A stretch of 64,000 nucleotides of DNA from Flavobacterium sp. ALJ2 (GCF_015594725.1 NZ_JADNRC010000005.1:62001-126000); one strand, 5' to 3'. Positions 51,023-60,240 are shown, counted from the first letter of the stretch. Translations and numbers: made by a program. Notes: generated from the sequence alone by a model not told the origin.

Positions 51023-52846
51023 TTGATAATAAAACTATTTCAATATAAAACATTATTATTACTTATTATAGCATGCTTTTGCTATACCAGCTCTTTTTCT
51101 CAGATAAAAGAATCTAAAAAAGATAGTACTGAAATGTATTCAAGAATTAAGTCCTATACTAAAAAACATAAATTCACAAATTTCTTTCATCGCTTTGTTT
51201 TTAGATCTACCCGTTCAAAAAAAAATGACGAAGTAATTAAAAAAGTAGATACAACAAATTATAATGGAAAAATTATACGTAAAATTAATATTATAGTCTT
51301 AGATCCTTTTGGATACTCTGAAAGCGATACTACTATTACACCTAGAAATTGGGGAGAAAGAACTGGAAATAAGCTACACCTGAAAACAAAAAAATTCGCA
51401 ATACGCAATTTATTATTATTCAAAAAAAACACCCCCTATGATGCCTACAAAATACAAGAATCTGAACGTATAATTCGATCTCAAAGATATATTAATACAG
51501 TAAGTATTAAAGAACAATTGCCAAATGTAGAATCTGATTCAGTAGATATAACTATTCGTGTTCTGGACTCCTGGAGCTCTATACCTAAATTTTCGATTTC
51601 AAGCAGTCAGGTTGGTGTAGGACTAAAAGATAAAAACTTTTTTGGAACCGGTCAGCAATTAGAATATAAATTTACCAATCGCATTAGCGATGGAAAAAAC
51701 GCAAATAATTTCACCTATACAGTTCCTAATATTAGAAATTCTTTTGTTAATGCAACTGCAAAATACAATATTGATTTAGATAATAATTACAATAAAAGCA
51801 TTGCTTTAGAGCGTCCTTTTTACTCTCCTTTAGCCAAATGGGCAGGAGGTGTGTCTTTTGGACAGAAATTCAGAAAAGATACCTTACAAGGTCCTGATTT
51901 AAAATATACTCTTCAGAATTTCAAATACAATTCACACGATATATGGTTAGCAAAAGCATTTCCTGTTTTCAAAGAAAAAGAAAGAAAAACCAACTTAATT
52001 TTATCTGGTCGCTTCTTGAATGTAGATTATATCGAAACTCCCACTCCAGAATATGATCCAGTGAGTTTTTATTCAGATGAAAAGTTATTACTCACTGGAA
52101 TTGGAATCAATACCCGAGAATTTGTTAAAGACAATTATATATTTAGAAGTGGAGCTACTGAAGATGTAGCAACTGGCAGAATCTTCGGAATAACAGCTGG
52201 TTATCAATATAAAAATACATTTTGGCGCTCTTATTTAGGTGTACAAGCCTCATTCGGAAATTACAATAAATGGGGATATTTCAGTACTGATTTTGAATTT
52301 GGAACTTTCTTTCATCAATCTAAAACATACCAAAGTGCATTTGTATTCGAAGCCAATTATTTTACTAATCTAGTAAAAATAGGAAACTGGAAATTAAGGC
52401 AATTTGTAAAGCCTGCACTAATTACTGGTTCTAATAGGGAAAATTCTATTGGAGATAAACTTAATATAAATGGAGACAATGGTCTGCAAGGTTTTAACAG
52501 TGCATTATATGGTACTAGCAAAATGGTATTATCATTACAAACACAAACTTATGCTCCACATGCGCTATGGGGTTTTCGTGTGAATCCATTCTTTAATTAT
52601 ACCGCTGCAATATTAGGAGGTCCTGGTGATGCAATGATGAGAAACAAAGTCTTTTCTAAGGTAACTCTGGGATTATTAATAAGTAATGATTACTTGGTTT
52701 TTAGCTCCTTTCAGCTATCTATTTCTTATTATCCATCAATACCATTTGAAGGAGATCGTGTATTTAAAACAAATACATTTGAAACTACCGATTTTGGATT
52801 ACAAAATTTCGAACTAGCTAAACCTAGATTAGTCGATTATAAATAA
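51023..52846 (+). CDS. Outer-membrane beta-barrel protein with POTRA-like domain
   Basis: The 607-residue protein has a signal peptide (KLFQYKTLLLLIIACFCYTSSFSQ) and a basic region (about 40-70). POTRA-like strands follow (NYNGKIIRKINIIVLDPFG, FAIRNLLLFKKNTPYDAYKIQESERIIRSQRYINTV), then a long stretch of amphipathic strands to the C-terminus, resembling BamA/TamA or a lipid-exporting barrel. The only in-frame start that keeps the signal peptide is TTG 51023, as TGA closes the frame at 51002 and the next ATG is internal (residue 38). A rare TTG start is therefore likely. It follows the AI-2E gene. Confidence 0.75.
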   Translation: MIIKLFQYKTLLLLIIACFCYTSSFSQIKESKKDSTEMYSRIKSYTKKHKFTNFFHRFVFRSTRSKKNDEVIKKVDTTNYNGKIIRKINIIVLDPFGYSESDTTITPRNWGERTGNKLHLKTKKFAIRNLLLFKKNTPYDAYKIQESERIIRSQRYINTVSIKEQLPNVESDSVDITIRVLDSWSSIPKFSISSSQVGVGLKDKNFFGTGQQLEYKFTNRISDGKNANNFTYTVPNIRNSFVNATAKYNIDLDNNYNKSIALERPFYSPLAKWAGGVSFGQKFRKDTLQGPDLKYTLQNFKYNSHDIWLAKAFPVFKEKERKTNLILSGRFLNVDYIETPTPEYDPVSFYSDEKLLLTGIGINTREFVKDNYIFRSGATEDVATGRIFGITAGYQYKNTFWRSYLGVQASFGNYNKWGYFSTDFEFGTFFHQSKTYQSAFVFEANYFTNLVKIGNWKLRQFVKPALITGSNRENSIGDKLNINGDNGLQGFNSALYGTSKMVLSLQTQTYAPHALWGFRVNPFFNYTAAILGGPGDAMMRNKVFSKVTLGLLISNDYLVFSSFQLSISYYPSIPFEGDRVFKTNTFETTDFGLQNFELAKPRLVDYK

Positions 52847-52997
52847 AGAATAAAATAACATCTGATATTTTTCACAAAAAGCAAATACAACATAATACTC
52901 TATATATCAACACTGTTACCTTACCAATATTAAAATTAACCCTTTATTGCTGTTAAAAAAACATATTGTGGCATAACTTTTGGTTTTTATAAAGCAG

Positions 52998-53025
52998 ATG
53001 TCGAAATAATCAATTATTTCGACAT
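52998..53025. promoter_or_regulatory. 13-bp perfect hairpin (ATGTCGAAATAAT / ATTATTTCGACAT) before the secreted-protein gene
   Basis: The arms are perfect and separated by CA only, so the 28-bp site is almost a perfect palindrome. It ends 32 bp before the ATG at 53058. A near-match to a -7 box (TAACTTTTG, one base too long) lies about 18 bp upstream. It may be a 5' mRNA hairpin or an operator. Confidence 0.55.
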
Positions 53026-53057
53026 TTAAAATAAGAATCCCAAAAACCCCCAGAAAA

Positions 53058-53534
53058 ATGAAAACACTAAAATTTATTACTTTCGGAATATTTCTTTTTA
53101 TTTCAAGTACCATTCATTCTCAAGTTTCAATAAATGTAAATATTGGTTCTCCACCGCAATGGGGACCTGTAGGATATACTGAAATGGAATATTATTATTT
53201 GCCAGACATTGAAGCTTATTATGATGTTCGTGCTACACAATTTATTTATTTTGGTGGAGGAAAATGGGTCAGATCAAACCGTTTGCCTAGACAATATCAA
53301 AATTATGATTTGTACGGAGGATATAAAGTAGTTTTAAATGATTATCATGGTAGAGCGCCATATGCATATTTTGACAGACATAAAGTTAAATATGGCAAAG
53401 GATATCGTGGTAAACCTCAAAAAACATATGGAAACTACAAAAAAGATCATCACAAAAAAAGTGATCGTGATGACAGACATGACCGTAATGATAATCATGA
53501 TAGAGGCCGTGGTAATGGACATGGAAGACATTAA
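53058..53534 (+). CDS. Small secreted protein with basic His/Asp-rich tail
   Basis: The 158-residue protein has a signal peptide (MKTLKFITFGIFLFISSTIHSQ). A compact aromatic-rich domain follows (about 25-105: WGPVGYTEMEYYYLPDIEAYYDV, FIYFGGGKWVRSNRLPRQYQNYDLYGGY). The last 40 residues are repetitive Lys/His/Asp/Gly (HHKKSDRDDRHDRNDNHDRGR), possibly a metal- or cell-surface-binding tail. I recognise no named family. It has its own terminator. Confidence 0.75.
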   Translation: MKTLKFITFGIFLFISSTIHSQVSINVNIGSPPQWGPVGYTEMEYYYLPDIEAYYDVRATQFIYFGGGKWVRSNRLPRQYQNYDLYGGYKVVLNDYHGRAPYAYFDRHKVKYGKGYRGKPQKTYGNYKKDHHKKSDRDDRHDRNDNHDRGRGNGHGRH

Positions 53535-53551
53535 ACAACTTTTCATAATTT

Positions 53552-53587
53552 AAAGAGAGTGCCTAGTAAAAAGGCACTCTCTTTTTT
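53552..53587 (+). terminator. Terminator of the secreted-protein gene
   Basis: AAAGAGAGTGCC and GGCACTCTCTTT form a 12-bp stem and are followed by T residues. It lies inside the open extension of the next frame, showing that the PIG-L gene starts further downstream. Confidence 0.88.
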
Positions 53588-53643
53588 AATAAAAAAAGTA
53601 ACATCTTTACAACTCATTAACAACTACTGGTTTCAATTATTAC

Positions 53644-53651
53644 TATTTTTG
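53644..53651 (+). promoter_or_regulatory. -7 box (TATTTTTG) of the PIG-L gene
   Basis: TATTTTTG lies 30 bp before ATG 53682 and downstream of the previous terminator. Confidence 0.5.
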
Positions 53652-53681
53652 AAAATAATCCTTAAACTAAATAATTCTCAG

Positions 53682-56213
53682 ATGCACGAACTTCGTTTAA
53701 AAATTATTCTTTTACTTCTTATTAGTTTCCAAGTAACTTTTGCCCAAAAACCGCAAAAGCCCAATTCAGTTGAAATTTACAATCAGATAAAAAAAGTAAA
53801 TTTTTTAGGTTCGGTACTTTATATCGCCGCACATCCTGATGATGAAAACACTAGATTAATTTCTTATTTATCTAATGAAGTTAATGCAAGAACAGGATAC
53901 TTATCTTTAACTCGAGGCGACGGTGGTCAAAATTTAATAGGACCACAATTAAGAGAATTATTAGGTGTAATTAGGACTCAAGAACTTATTGAAGCTAGAA
54001 AAATTGATGGCGGCGAACAGTTCTTTTCACGTGCCAATGATTTTGGCTACTCCAAAACTCCAGATGAAACAGTAACAATTTGGGATAAACAAAAAGTTCT
54101 TGCTGATATTATATGGACTATTCGTAAATTTCAACCCGATGTAATCATCAATCGTTTTGATCATCGTACTGCTGGTACAACTCACGGACATCATACAGCA
54201 TCTGCTATGCTAAGTGTTGAAAGCTTTAATCTAACCAATAATCCTAACATATATCCTGAACAATTAAAATACGTAGCCCCTTGGCAACCTAAACGCCAAT
54301 TTTTTAATACTTCGTGGTGGTTTTATGGCAGTCAGGAAAAATTTGAAGCAGCAAATAAATCAAAATTCACAACATTAGAAACAGGTGTTTATTATGCCGG
54401 AATAGGAAAATCTAATCAGGAAATTGCTGCATTGAGCCGCAGTTGTCATCAATCCCAAGGATTTGGAGCAACTGGAAGCCGTGGTCAGGATACCGAATAT
54501 TTAGAACTCATTAATGGTGATGCTCCAAAAGATCGAACTACTATTTTTGATGGAATTGATACCACTTGGAACCGTATTAAGGGCGGAAAACCTATTGGAG
54601 AATTAATTAATACTATCTTATCACAATATAATTTTAATAATCCATCAGCAAGTATTCCTGACTTGGTAAAAGCATATTCGATGATTCAATCCTTGGACGA
54701 AAATCATTGGAAACTTATAAAATCAGAAGAAATTAAAAAAATCATAGCAGCCAGTTCTGGTTTATATCTTGAAGCAGTTGCACAACAACAAGAAACGATA
54801 CAAGGCGGCAATGTAAACCTTAAATTAGAAGCTATTAATCGTAGTTCTGTTTCTATGCAATTAGTAAGTGTAATGACTCTACCAGAGCAAAAAAGCACGC
54901 TACAAAACATTGATTTAACTAATAATAAAGATCAAAAATTGGATTTAAAAATTCAATTACCAATTACAATACCCTATACTCAACCTTATTGGTTAGCCGA
55001 AAAAGCTACTGTGGGAATGTACACCGTTTCAAATCAGGAAATTATTGGAATTCCAGACATTATTCGAGAGGTAAAAGTTGTTTTTAATATCAAAATAGAC
55101 AATGTCGAGATTCCGTTTGAGCGAACTGTTGTTTATAAATACAATGATGATGTAAAAGGTGAAATGTATGATTTCCTGGATATTGTTCCAGAAGTCACTA
55201 CTACAATCCTTGAAAAAGTATTACTATTTAAAGACATACAAACCAAAACCGTTGCTGTAAAAATTAAAGCAGGAAAAGATGCCGTAAACGGTAACTTACA
55301 ATTAGAATTACCTAAAAGCTGGATTATATCTCCAAAACAAATTCCTTTTAGCTTAGCAAAAAAAGGAATGGAACAAACTGTTTATTTTGAAGTAACACCT
55401 CCTGTTAATTCTGAAAATGCTACATTAAAAAGCATTGCAATTGTAGGTAATAAACGTTACGATAAAGATCAAACTATTATTGATTATAGTCATATTGCTA
55501 AGCAACAAGTTTTAGCTCCCTCAGAAGCCAAATGCATACGATTTGACTTAAAAACAACAGGAGATTCAATTGCGTACATTATGGGTGCAGGTGATGAAGT
55601 CCCAAATAGCCTAGCGCAAATGGGGTATAAAGTTACCATCTTAAAACCCGAAGAAATTACTCCTACACGGCTCGACAATTTTGATGTGGTAATTACAGGA
55701 ATCCGTGCTTACAATACTATTCAGGCACTTGCTAATAAACAAGTTGTACTTTTTGATTTTGTTAAAAATGGAAAAACAATGATTGTACAATACAATACAG
55801 CGCGCGATGTCGTAACTGATCGTATTGCTCCATATCCTTTAAAAATTTCGACAGATAGAGTAACCGAAGAGAATGCTGAAGTTACCTTTCTAGCACCAAA
55901 TCATACCGTTTTGAATATGCCAAATAAAATTACAGCTAAAGATTTTGAAGGCTGGAAACAAGAACAAGGGTTGTATTATCCCAATGAATACGACAAAGCC
56001 TTTACTCCTATCCTATCCTCACATGATAAAGGAGAATCCGCTAAAAAGGGTGCTTTATTAGTCGCTCCCTACGGAAAAGGATATTACATTTACACAGGTT
56101 TAAGTTTTTTTAGAGAATTACCCGAAGGAGTTCCCGGAGCATATCGATTATTCTCAAATATAATCTCATTAAAACAACCAGTACAAATACCGAACAAAGA
56201 AATCAAAAATTAA
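53682..56213 (+). CDS. Exported multi-domain PIG-L family deacetylase
   Basis: The protein of about 843 residues has a signal peptide (RLKIILLLLISFQVTFAQ). Its PIG-L/LmbE metal-dependent deacetylase domain has AHPDDE (50-55: H51, D53, D54) and the third ligand region THGHHTAS (H168, H170, H171). The remainder is long: beta-rich segments (about 390-620) and a class-I-amidotransferase-like end (FDVVITGIRAYNTIQAL, YGKGYYIYTGLSFFRELPEG). It probably deacetylates an N-acetyl-sugar outside the cytoplasm. The export signal rules out the cytoplasmic BshB role in bacillithiol synthesis. The ATG at 53682 is used because the longer frame would include a terminator. Confidence 0.85.
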   Translation: MHELRLKIILLLLISFQVTFAQKPQKPNSVEIYNQIKKVNFLGSVLYIAAHPDDENTRLISYLSNEVNARTGYLSLTRGDGGQNLIGPQLRELLGVIRTQELIEARKIDGGEQFFSRANDFGYSKTPDETVTIWDKQKVLADIIWTIRKFQPDVIINRFDHRTAGTTHGHHTASAMLSVESFNLTNNPNIYPEQLKYVAPWQPKRQFFNTSWWFYGSQEKFEAANKSKFTTLETGVYYAGIGKSNQEIAALSRSCHQSQGFGATGSRGQDTEYLELINGDAPKDRTTIFDGIDTTWNRIKGGKPIGELINTILSQYNFNNPSASIPDLVKAYSMIQSLDENHWKLIKSEEIKKIIAASSGLYLEAVAQQQETIQGGNVNLKLEAINRSSVSMQLVSVMTLPEQKSTLQNIDLTNNKDQKLDLKIQLPITIPYTQPYWLAEKATVGMYTVSNQEIIGIPDIIREVKVVFNIKIDNVEIPFERTVVYKYNDDVKGEMYDFLDIVPEVTTTILEKVLLFKDIQTKTVAVKIKAGKDAVNGNLQLELPKSWIISPKQIPFSLAKKGMEQTVYFEVTPPVNSENATLKSIAIVGNKRYDKDQTIIDYSHIAKQQVLAPSEAKCIRFDLKTTGDSIAYIMGAGDEVPNSLAQMGYKVTILKPEEITPTRLDNFDVVITGIRAYNTIQALANKQVVLFDFVKNGKTMIVQYNTARDVVTDRIAPYPLKISTDRVTEENAEVTFLAPNHTVLNMPNKITAKDFEGWKQEQGLYYPNEYDKAFTPILSSHDKGESAKKGALLVAPYGKGYYIYTGLSFFRELPEGVPGAYRLFSNIISLKQPVQIPNKEIKN

Positions 56214-56225
56214 AAGCTTTCTAAT

Positions 56226-56333
56226 ATGGCAACTAAAAAAACAAAAACATGGAAAAAAAGCTACACCTATGTGCTTGTAGCCAATGCCATTTATATTCTG
56301 GTTTTTTACTTAATAATGCAATTATACTCATAA
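56226..56333 (+). CDS. Overlooked 35-residue single-helix membrane peptide
   Basis: ATG 56226 to TAA 56331 encodes MATKKTKTWKKSYTYVLVAN followed by AIYILVFYLIMQLYS: a basic head of seven Lys within the first eleven residues, then one membrane helix. It begins 12 bp after the PIG-L stop codon and ends 3 bp before the symporter ATG, so it is most likely co-transcribed with both. Small subunits next to sodium:solute symporters are known in other bacteria (for example YhdT beside PanF, and DUF4212 proteins). By analogy this could be an accessory subunit of the symporter. The inference rests on position and composition. Confidence 0.65.
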   Translation: MATKKTKTWKKSYTYVLVANAIYILVFYLIMQLYS

Positions 56334-56336
56334 CAT

Positions 56337-58061
56337 ATGCAACTATTTGATTGGATTGTACTCATAGTTACACTTTTATTTATTGTTGGTTACGGCTCAT
56401 GGAAAACCAAAGGAAGTAAAACCGTCGAAGATTTTATTTTAGGCAATAATGAAACTCCTTGGTACACCGTTGGGCTTTCGGTAATGGCAACACAAGCAAG
56501 TGCTATTACATTTTTATCCACACCAGGACAAGCTTACCATGACGGAATGGGGTTTGTACAGTTTTATTTTGGATTACCAATTGCAATGATTGTTATTTGC
56601 GTAACCTTCATCCCATTATATCATAAATTTAAAGTATATACTGCTTACGAATTTTTAGAGAAACGATTCGATTTAAAAACACGTTCTCTTGCGGCGATCT
56701 TATTCTTAGTTCAGCGAGGTTTAGGAACTGGATTAACCATTTATGCCCCTGCTATAATATTATCGGCACTATTAGGATGGAATCTTACTTTAATGAATGT
56801 GATAATTGGAGTACTAGTAATTATCTACACATTCTCAGGAGGAACGAAAGCAGTAAATGTTACCCAAAAACAACAAATGTTTGTTATCATGTCGGGAATG
56901 TTTATTACCTTTTTCTTGATATTACATTACTTGCCTAATGATATGACTTTTACCAATGCAATGCATATTGCTGGAGCAAATGACAAAATGAATATCGTAG
57001 ATTTCTCATTTAATCCCGAAGAAAAATATACCTTTTGGAGCGGAATTACTGGTGGATTCTTTCTTGCCCTCGCCTATTTTGGAACGGATCAATCACAAGT
57101 TGGCCGCTATTTATCTGGTAGATCCGTTAAGGAAAGCCAAATGGGATTAATCATGAATGGACTTTTAAAAGTTCCGATGCAATTCTTTATTTTGCTTACC
57201 GGAATAATGGTTTTTGTATTCTTTCAGTTTAATCCTGTTCCCTTAAACTTTAATCCCAACAACAAAATTATAATCGAGAAATCTGCGTATAAAGGCGAAT
57301 ATCACGCACTAGAGAAAAAACTCGATGTTCTTTCTGAAGACAAAAAAGTAATCAACTTATTATATATCGATCAGTTAAATCAAGATTACGACAATCCAAT
57401 TCTACGAAAAGAATTAGTAACCTTATCTAATAAAGAAAGAGACTTACGCGAAAGAGCAAAAGAAATTATTTTAAAAGCCGACAGCAATAGCGAAACAAAT
57501 GATAAAGATTACGTATTCTTTCATTTTATTCTGCACTATTTACCAAAAGGATTAATCGGATTGTTATTAGCAGTAATACTTTCGGCAGCAATGTCCTCTA
57601 CCGCTTCAGGACTAAATGCTTTGGCATCAACAACAGCAATCGATATTTACAAACGTAACCTTAAAACCGAAAAATCAGACAAGCATTATCTATATGCAAC
57701 TAAATTTTTTACTTTATTCTGGGGAATAATCGCTATCCTATTTGCATGTATAGGAACTTTATTCGAGAATTTAATACAGCTGGTAAACATTATTGGTTCT
57801 ATATTTTACGGAACTGTTTTAGGAATATTTTTGGTTGGATTTTATATCAAGCGTGTTCAGTCTAAAGCAGTATTTTATAGTGCCCTTATTAGCCAGATTA
57901 CCATTTTTATAATCTTCTATTACACCATATGGATTTACCCAAGCGGTCAAGAAAAATTAGGTTATCTATGGCTTAACTTTATTGGCGCAATGTTAACCAT
58001 ATTCTTATCTATGATAATGCAACTTACTATATTCAGAAAGCAAAAAGAAATAGTAGCCTAG
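56337..58061 (+). CDS. Sodium:solute symporter (SSS family)
   Basis: The 574-residue protein has 13 or so membrane helices of the LeuT-like SSS fold, with ASAITFLSTPGQAYHDGMGF in the first repeat and SAAMSSTASGLNALASTTAIDIYKR in the second. A hydrophilic insertion of about 100 residues (YKGEYHALEKKLDVLSEDKK to KADSNSETNDKDY) separates the two parts. Such symporters carry sugars, sialic acid or other organic solutes. Its neighbours, an exported deacetylase and a 35-residue helix, suggest uptake of a deacetylated or related sugar. It is the last gene of the unit. Confidence 0.9.
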   Translation: MQLFDWIVLIVTLLFIVGYGSWKTKGSKTVEDFILGNNETPWYTVGLSVMATQASAITFLSTPGQAYHDGMGFVQFYFGLPIAMIVICVTFIPLYHKFKVYTAYEFLEKRFDLKTRSLAAILFLVQRGLGTGLTIYAPAIILSALLGWNLTLMNVIIGVLVIIYTFSGGTKAVNVTQKQQMFVIMSGMFITFFLILHYLPNDMTFTNAMHIAGANDKMNIVDFSFNPEEKYTFWSGITGGFFLALAYFGTDQSQVGRYLSGRSVKESQMGLIMNGLLKVPMQFFILLTGIMVFVFFQFNPVPLNFNPNNKIIIEKSAYKGEYHALEKKLDVLSEDKKVINLLYIDQLNQDYDNPILRKELVTLSNKERDLRERAKEIILKADSNSETNDKDYVFFHFILHYLPKGLIGLLLAVILSAAMSSTASGLNALASTTAIDIYKRNLKTEKSDKHYLYATKFFTLFWGIIAILFACIGTLFENLIQLVNIIGSIFYGTVLGIFLVGFYIKRVQSKAVFYSALISQITIFIIFYYTIWIYPSGQEKLGYLWLNFIGAMLTIFLSMIMQLTIFRKQKEIVA

Positions 58062-58079
58062 CAAATATAAAATTACTAC

Positions 58080-58116
58080 AAACGCTGTAAGACATAAGTT
58101 TTACAGCGTTTTTTTA
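58080..58116 (+). terminator. Terminator of the symporter gene
   Basis: AACGCTGTAA with TTACAGCGTT and an 8-10 nt loop, followed by T residues. Confidence 0.87.
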
Positions 58117-58420
58117 TTCTCATCATTATAAACTAAACATATAAAAAAGAGCAGAAATAACAATTATTAAGAAATTCCATTTAGAATAACATTAACTCCT
58201 TAAGTACAATTATTTTCTGGCATAGAAATATATGTTTACCAACATCTAAAAAAGACGTTTAGCATAAAATAAATCACATAAGGCTGTATAATTTATTTTT
58301 TTGGATTCCTTGTCTGATTATCAATATTAAATGTTTTTATATACGTTGAATACCATTTTTACAAATGACACTTAGAAACTTAAATAGAATTAAAAGATTG
58401 TTAGATTCTGAATAAGACAT

Positions 58421-58462
58421 AAAAAACCCCATTTTGAAATAGTATCAAAATGGGGTTTTTCA
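58421..58462 (-). terminator. Terminator of the DUF2911 gene
   Basis: AAAAACCCCATTTTGA and TCAAAATGGGGTTTTT form a 16-bp stem around a seven-base loop, with A/T flanks on both sides. Confidence 0.9.
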
Positions 58463-58478
58463 GTAATAGAATAAATTA

Positions 58479-59324
58479 TTATTTACTCCATTCAGAAATA
58501 CTGTCTTTATTCATTTTTACGTAATCCTGATTTTTAGCAGCTTCTGAAGCAGCAAGTGAAACTTTAGCAGTTTCGATAGCTCCTTTTTTATCTCCTAGTT
58601 TAGCTTGAATTAATGATTTAAGTCTGTAGAAATAGAAAGGCTTGTCTGCGCTTAATTCTATTGCTTTATCTACATATTCTTTTGCTTTAGCGATATCTCC
58701 CCCTTTTGCTTGGAAAGTATATTGCGCTGCAGCAAAATAATCATTTGATGATGGTCCAGCCAATACTCTTTTGATACTTTCTGAAGCCAATTTATCTGTA
58801 GGAACTTCAAATTTTACTGATACTGAAGAATTCTCCCAAGCAATATCAATAGTTCCTGAATTAGCATCTAAATTATTAATTCCTATTGTAAATGTTTCAA
58901 CTGCTTTATTTAAAGCATCTTCTTTTACAGTAGTTTTTAAAGCTACGTCAGCATCACTCCAATTTTCTGGCAATCCCCAGTTATCTGTTTTTGAGTAGAA
59001 AATAACATCCCAACTTTCAATTCTTGGAACAGTAAAGAGAGCATATTTCCCTTTTTTCAACGTTTTACCATCAATTACAACATCATCACTAAATGATATT
59101 ACTGAATTTTCGTTTGCTCCCGTTCTCCATAATTTACCAAACGGAACCAAATTTCCAAATACTGCTCTACCTCTTGCGCCTGGTCTTGAGTAAGTAACTT
59201 CTACATCTGTTAAACCAACCATCTGGTTTACAACTGCTTTTGGACTCGCTTGAGGAGTTTTTATTTGTGCTTCTGCTACAAATGGAGCAATAACAATTGC
59301 TAAGGCAATAAGTATTTTTTTCAT
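58479..59324 (-). CDS. DUF2911 family exported protein
   Basis: The 281-residue protein has a signal peptide (MKKILIALAIVIAPFVAEAQ) and the DUF2911 domain, with the characteristic GARGRAVFGNLVPFGKLWRTGANE (about 51-74), followed by LKKGKYALFTVP and SWDVIFYSKTDNWG. The C-terminal 60 residues form a TPR-like helical tail (KAKEYVDKAIELSADKPFYFYRLKSLIQAKLGDKKGAIETAK). The function is unknown; it is common and abundant in Bacteroidota. A -7 box lies about 25 bp upstream. Confidence 0.9.
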   Translation of the reverse strand: MKKILIALAIVIAPFVAEAQIKTPQASPKAVVNQMVGLTDVEVTYSRPGARGRAVFGNLVPFGKLWRTGANENSVISFSDDVVIDGKTLKKGKYALFTVPRIESWDVIFYSKTDNWGLPENWSDADVALKTTVKEDALNKAVETFTIGINNLDANSGTIDIAWENSSVSVKFEVPTDKLASESIKRVLAGPSSNDYFAAAQYTFQAKGGDIAKAKEYVDKAIELSADKPFYFYRLKSLIQAKLGDKKGAIETAKVSLAASEAAKNQDYVKMNKDSISEWSK

Positions 59325-59347
59325 TATTTATAGTTTTTTTGTTTTCC

Positions 59348-59355
59348 CAAAATTA
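59348..59355 (-). promoter_or_regulatory. -7 box (TAATTTTG) of the DUF2911 gene
   Basis: TAATTTTG on the minus strand, 23 bp before the ATG at 59324. Confidence 0.5.
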
Positions 59356-59384
59356 CGAATTCATTCAATTCGAAATGTTAATAA

Positions 59385-60056
59385 TTACCTAATAGAAGAC
59401 TTTATTGCTACTATTTTCTCAAAATTGAGTTCTTCAAAATGATTAATAACCTCATCTGCATCTGATAAGTCCTGCATTTTGGAATGTTCGCTATTATACC
59501 CCACACAATATATTCCTGCTGCTTTTGCTGCTTTCACACCATTAGTACTATCTTCGATGACAATACAATCCTCTTTTGGTGCTTTAGACAATGATGCTGC
59601 ATGCAAAAATATAGCTGGATTAGGCTTTGATTGCGGGAAGTCTTCTCCACTAACAATATCGGTAAAATATTGATGTAAATTAAAACGTGTAAAAACACGC
59701 TCAATAGTCACTTTTGAAGCTGACGATGCCAAGATCAATTGCATTCCATTAGCATATAAATCCTTTATTAAATCCGCAACGCCATCTAGCAAGTATAAAT
59801 CTTCTTTGGTATCGAAAGCATCATTAAAAATAGTTCTTTTTCTCTGAATCAAATCTTCTACCTCTTGTTCTATCGTTGGGAAAATGTTCTTTAAGGCTTG
59901 AAATGTATTTCGTGTCGAAAACCCTGTAAATGTTGCATAAACCTCATCGGTTACATCAATATTTAATTCCGAAAATTGCTTGTGATAGGCATAATAATGT
60001 ACGGGTTCTGTATCTACAATTACACCGTCCATATCGAAAATTACTGTTTTTATCAT
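59385..60056 (-). CDS. HAD-superfamily phosphatase (beta-phosphoglucomutase-like)
   Basis: The 223-residue protein has the HAD signature FDMDGVIVDTEPVHYYAY (D8, D10) with a helical C1 cap (about 15-85), motif II LASSAS, and motif IV IEDSTNGVKAAKAAG. The cap and the DxD plus PVHYYA pattern are those of beta-PGM-like and other sugar-phosphate phosphatases. The substrate cannot be chosen from the sequence. Flanking spacers contain repeat words, including GTTCCGATAGTTATCGGAAC (60090-60109). Confidence 0.88.
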   Translation of the reverse strand: MIKTVIFDMDGVIVDTEPVHYYAYHKQFSELNIDVTDEVYATFTGFSTRNTFQALKNIFPTIEQEVEDLIQRKRTIFNDAFDTKEDLYLLDGVADLIKDLYANGMQLILASSASKVTIERVFTRFNLHQYFTDIVSGEDFPQSKPNPAIFLHAASLSKAPKEDCIVIEDSTNGVKAAKAAGIYCVGYNSEHSKMQDLSDADEVINHFEELNFEKIVAIKSSIR

Positions 60057-60240
60057 CTTTTTTAGGTTCTATGGTTCTAAGCTACAAAGTTCCGATAGTT
60101 ATCGGAACAAAGGTTTTATATTGTAAAAAACATTCTACGTTTAGATTATATACTATATAAATCCTGAATATAGATTATATGCTATATAAATTCTTAATTA
60201 TCAAAGCCTATAATACGCGACTAAATACTGCGACTAAAAA

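Larger units (their letters stand above)
58062..58478. other. 417-bp convergent intergenic region; two terminators, no gene
   Basis: The left terminator serves the symporter and the right one the DUF2911 gene. Between about 58120 and 58420 is AT-rich sequence with several short hairpin candidates but no open frame or repeat I can name. Confidence 0.7.

Noticed and set aside
53334..53553. Met/Ile-rich frames on both strands over the secreted-protein gene
   Set aside because: They are shadows of the His/Asp-rich tail in other phases.
53559..53681. Extended N-terminus of the PIG-L protein (41 residues)
   Set aside because: It begins inside the terminator of the upstream gene and would bury the signal peptide.
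53682..56213. BshB (bacillithiol deacetylase) identity for the PIG-L protein, to pair with the YpdA-type gene
   Set aside because: The protein is exported and nearly four times the size of BshB, which acts in the cytoplasm.
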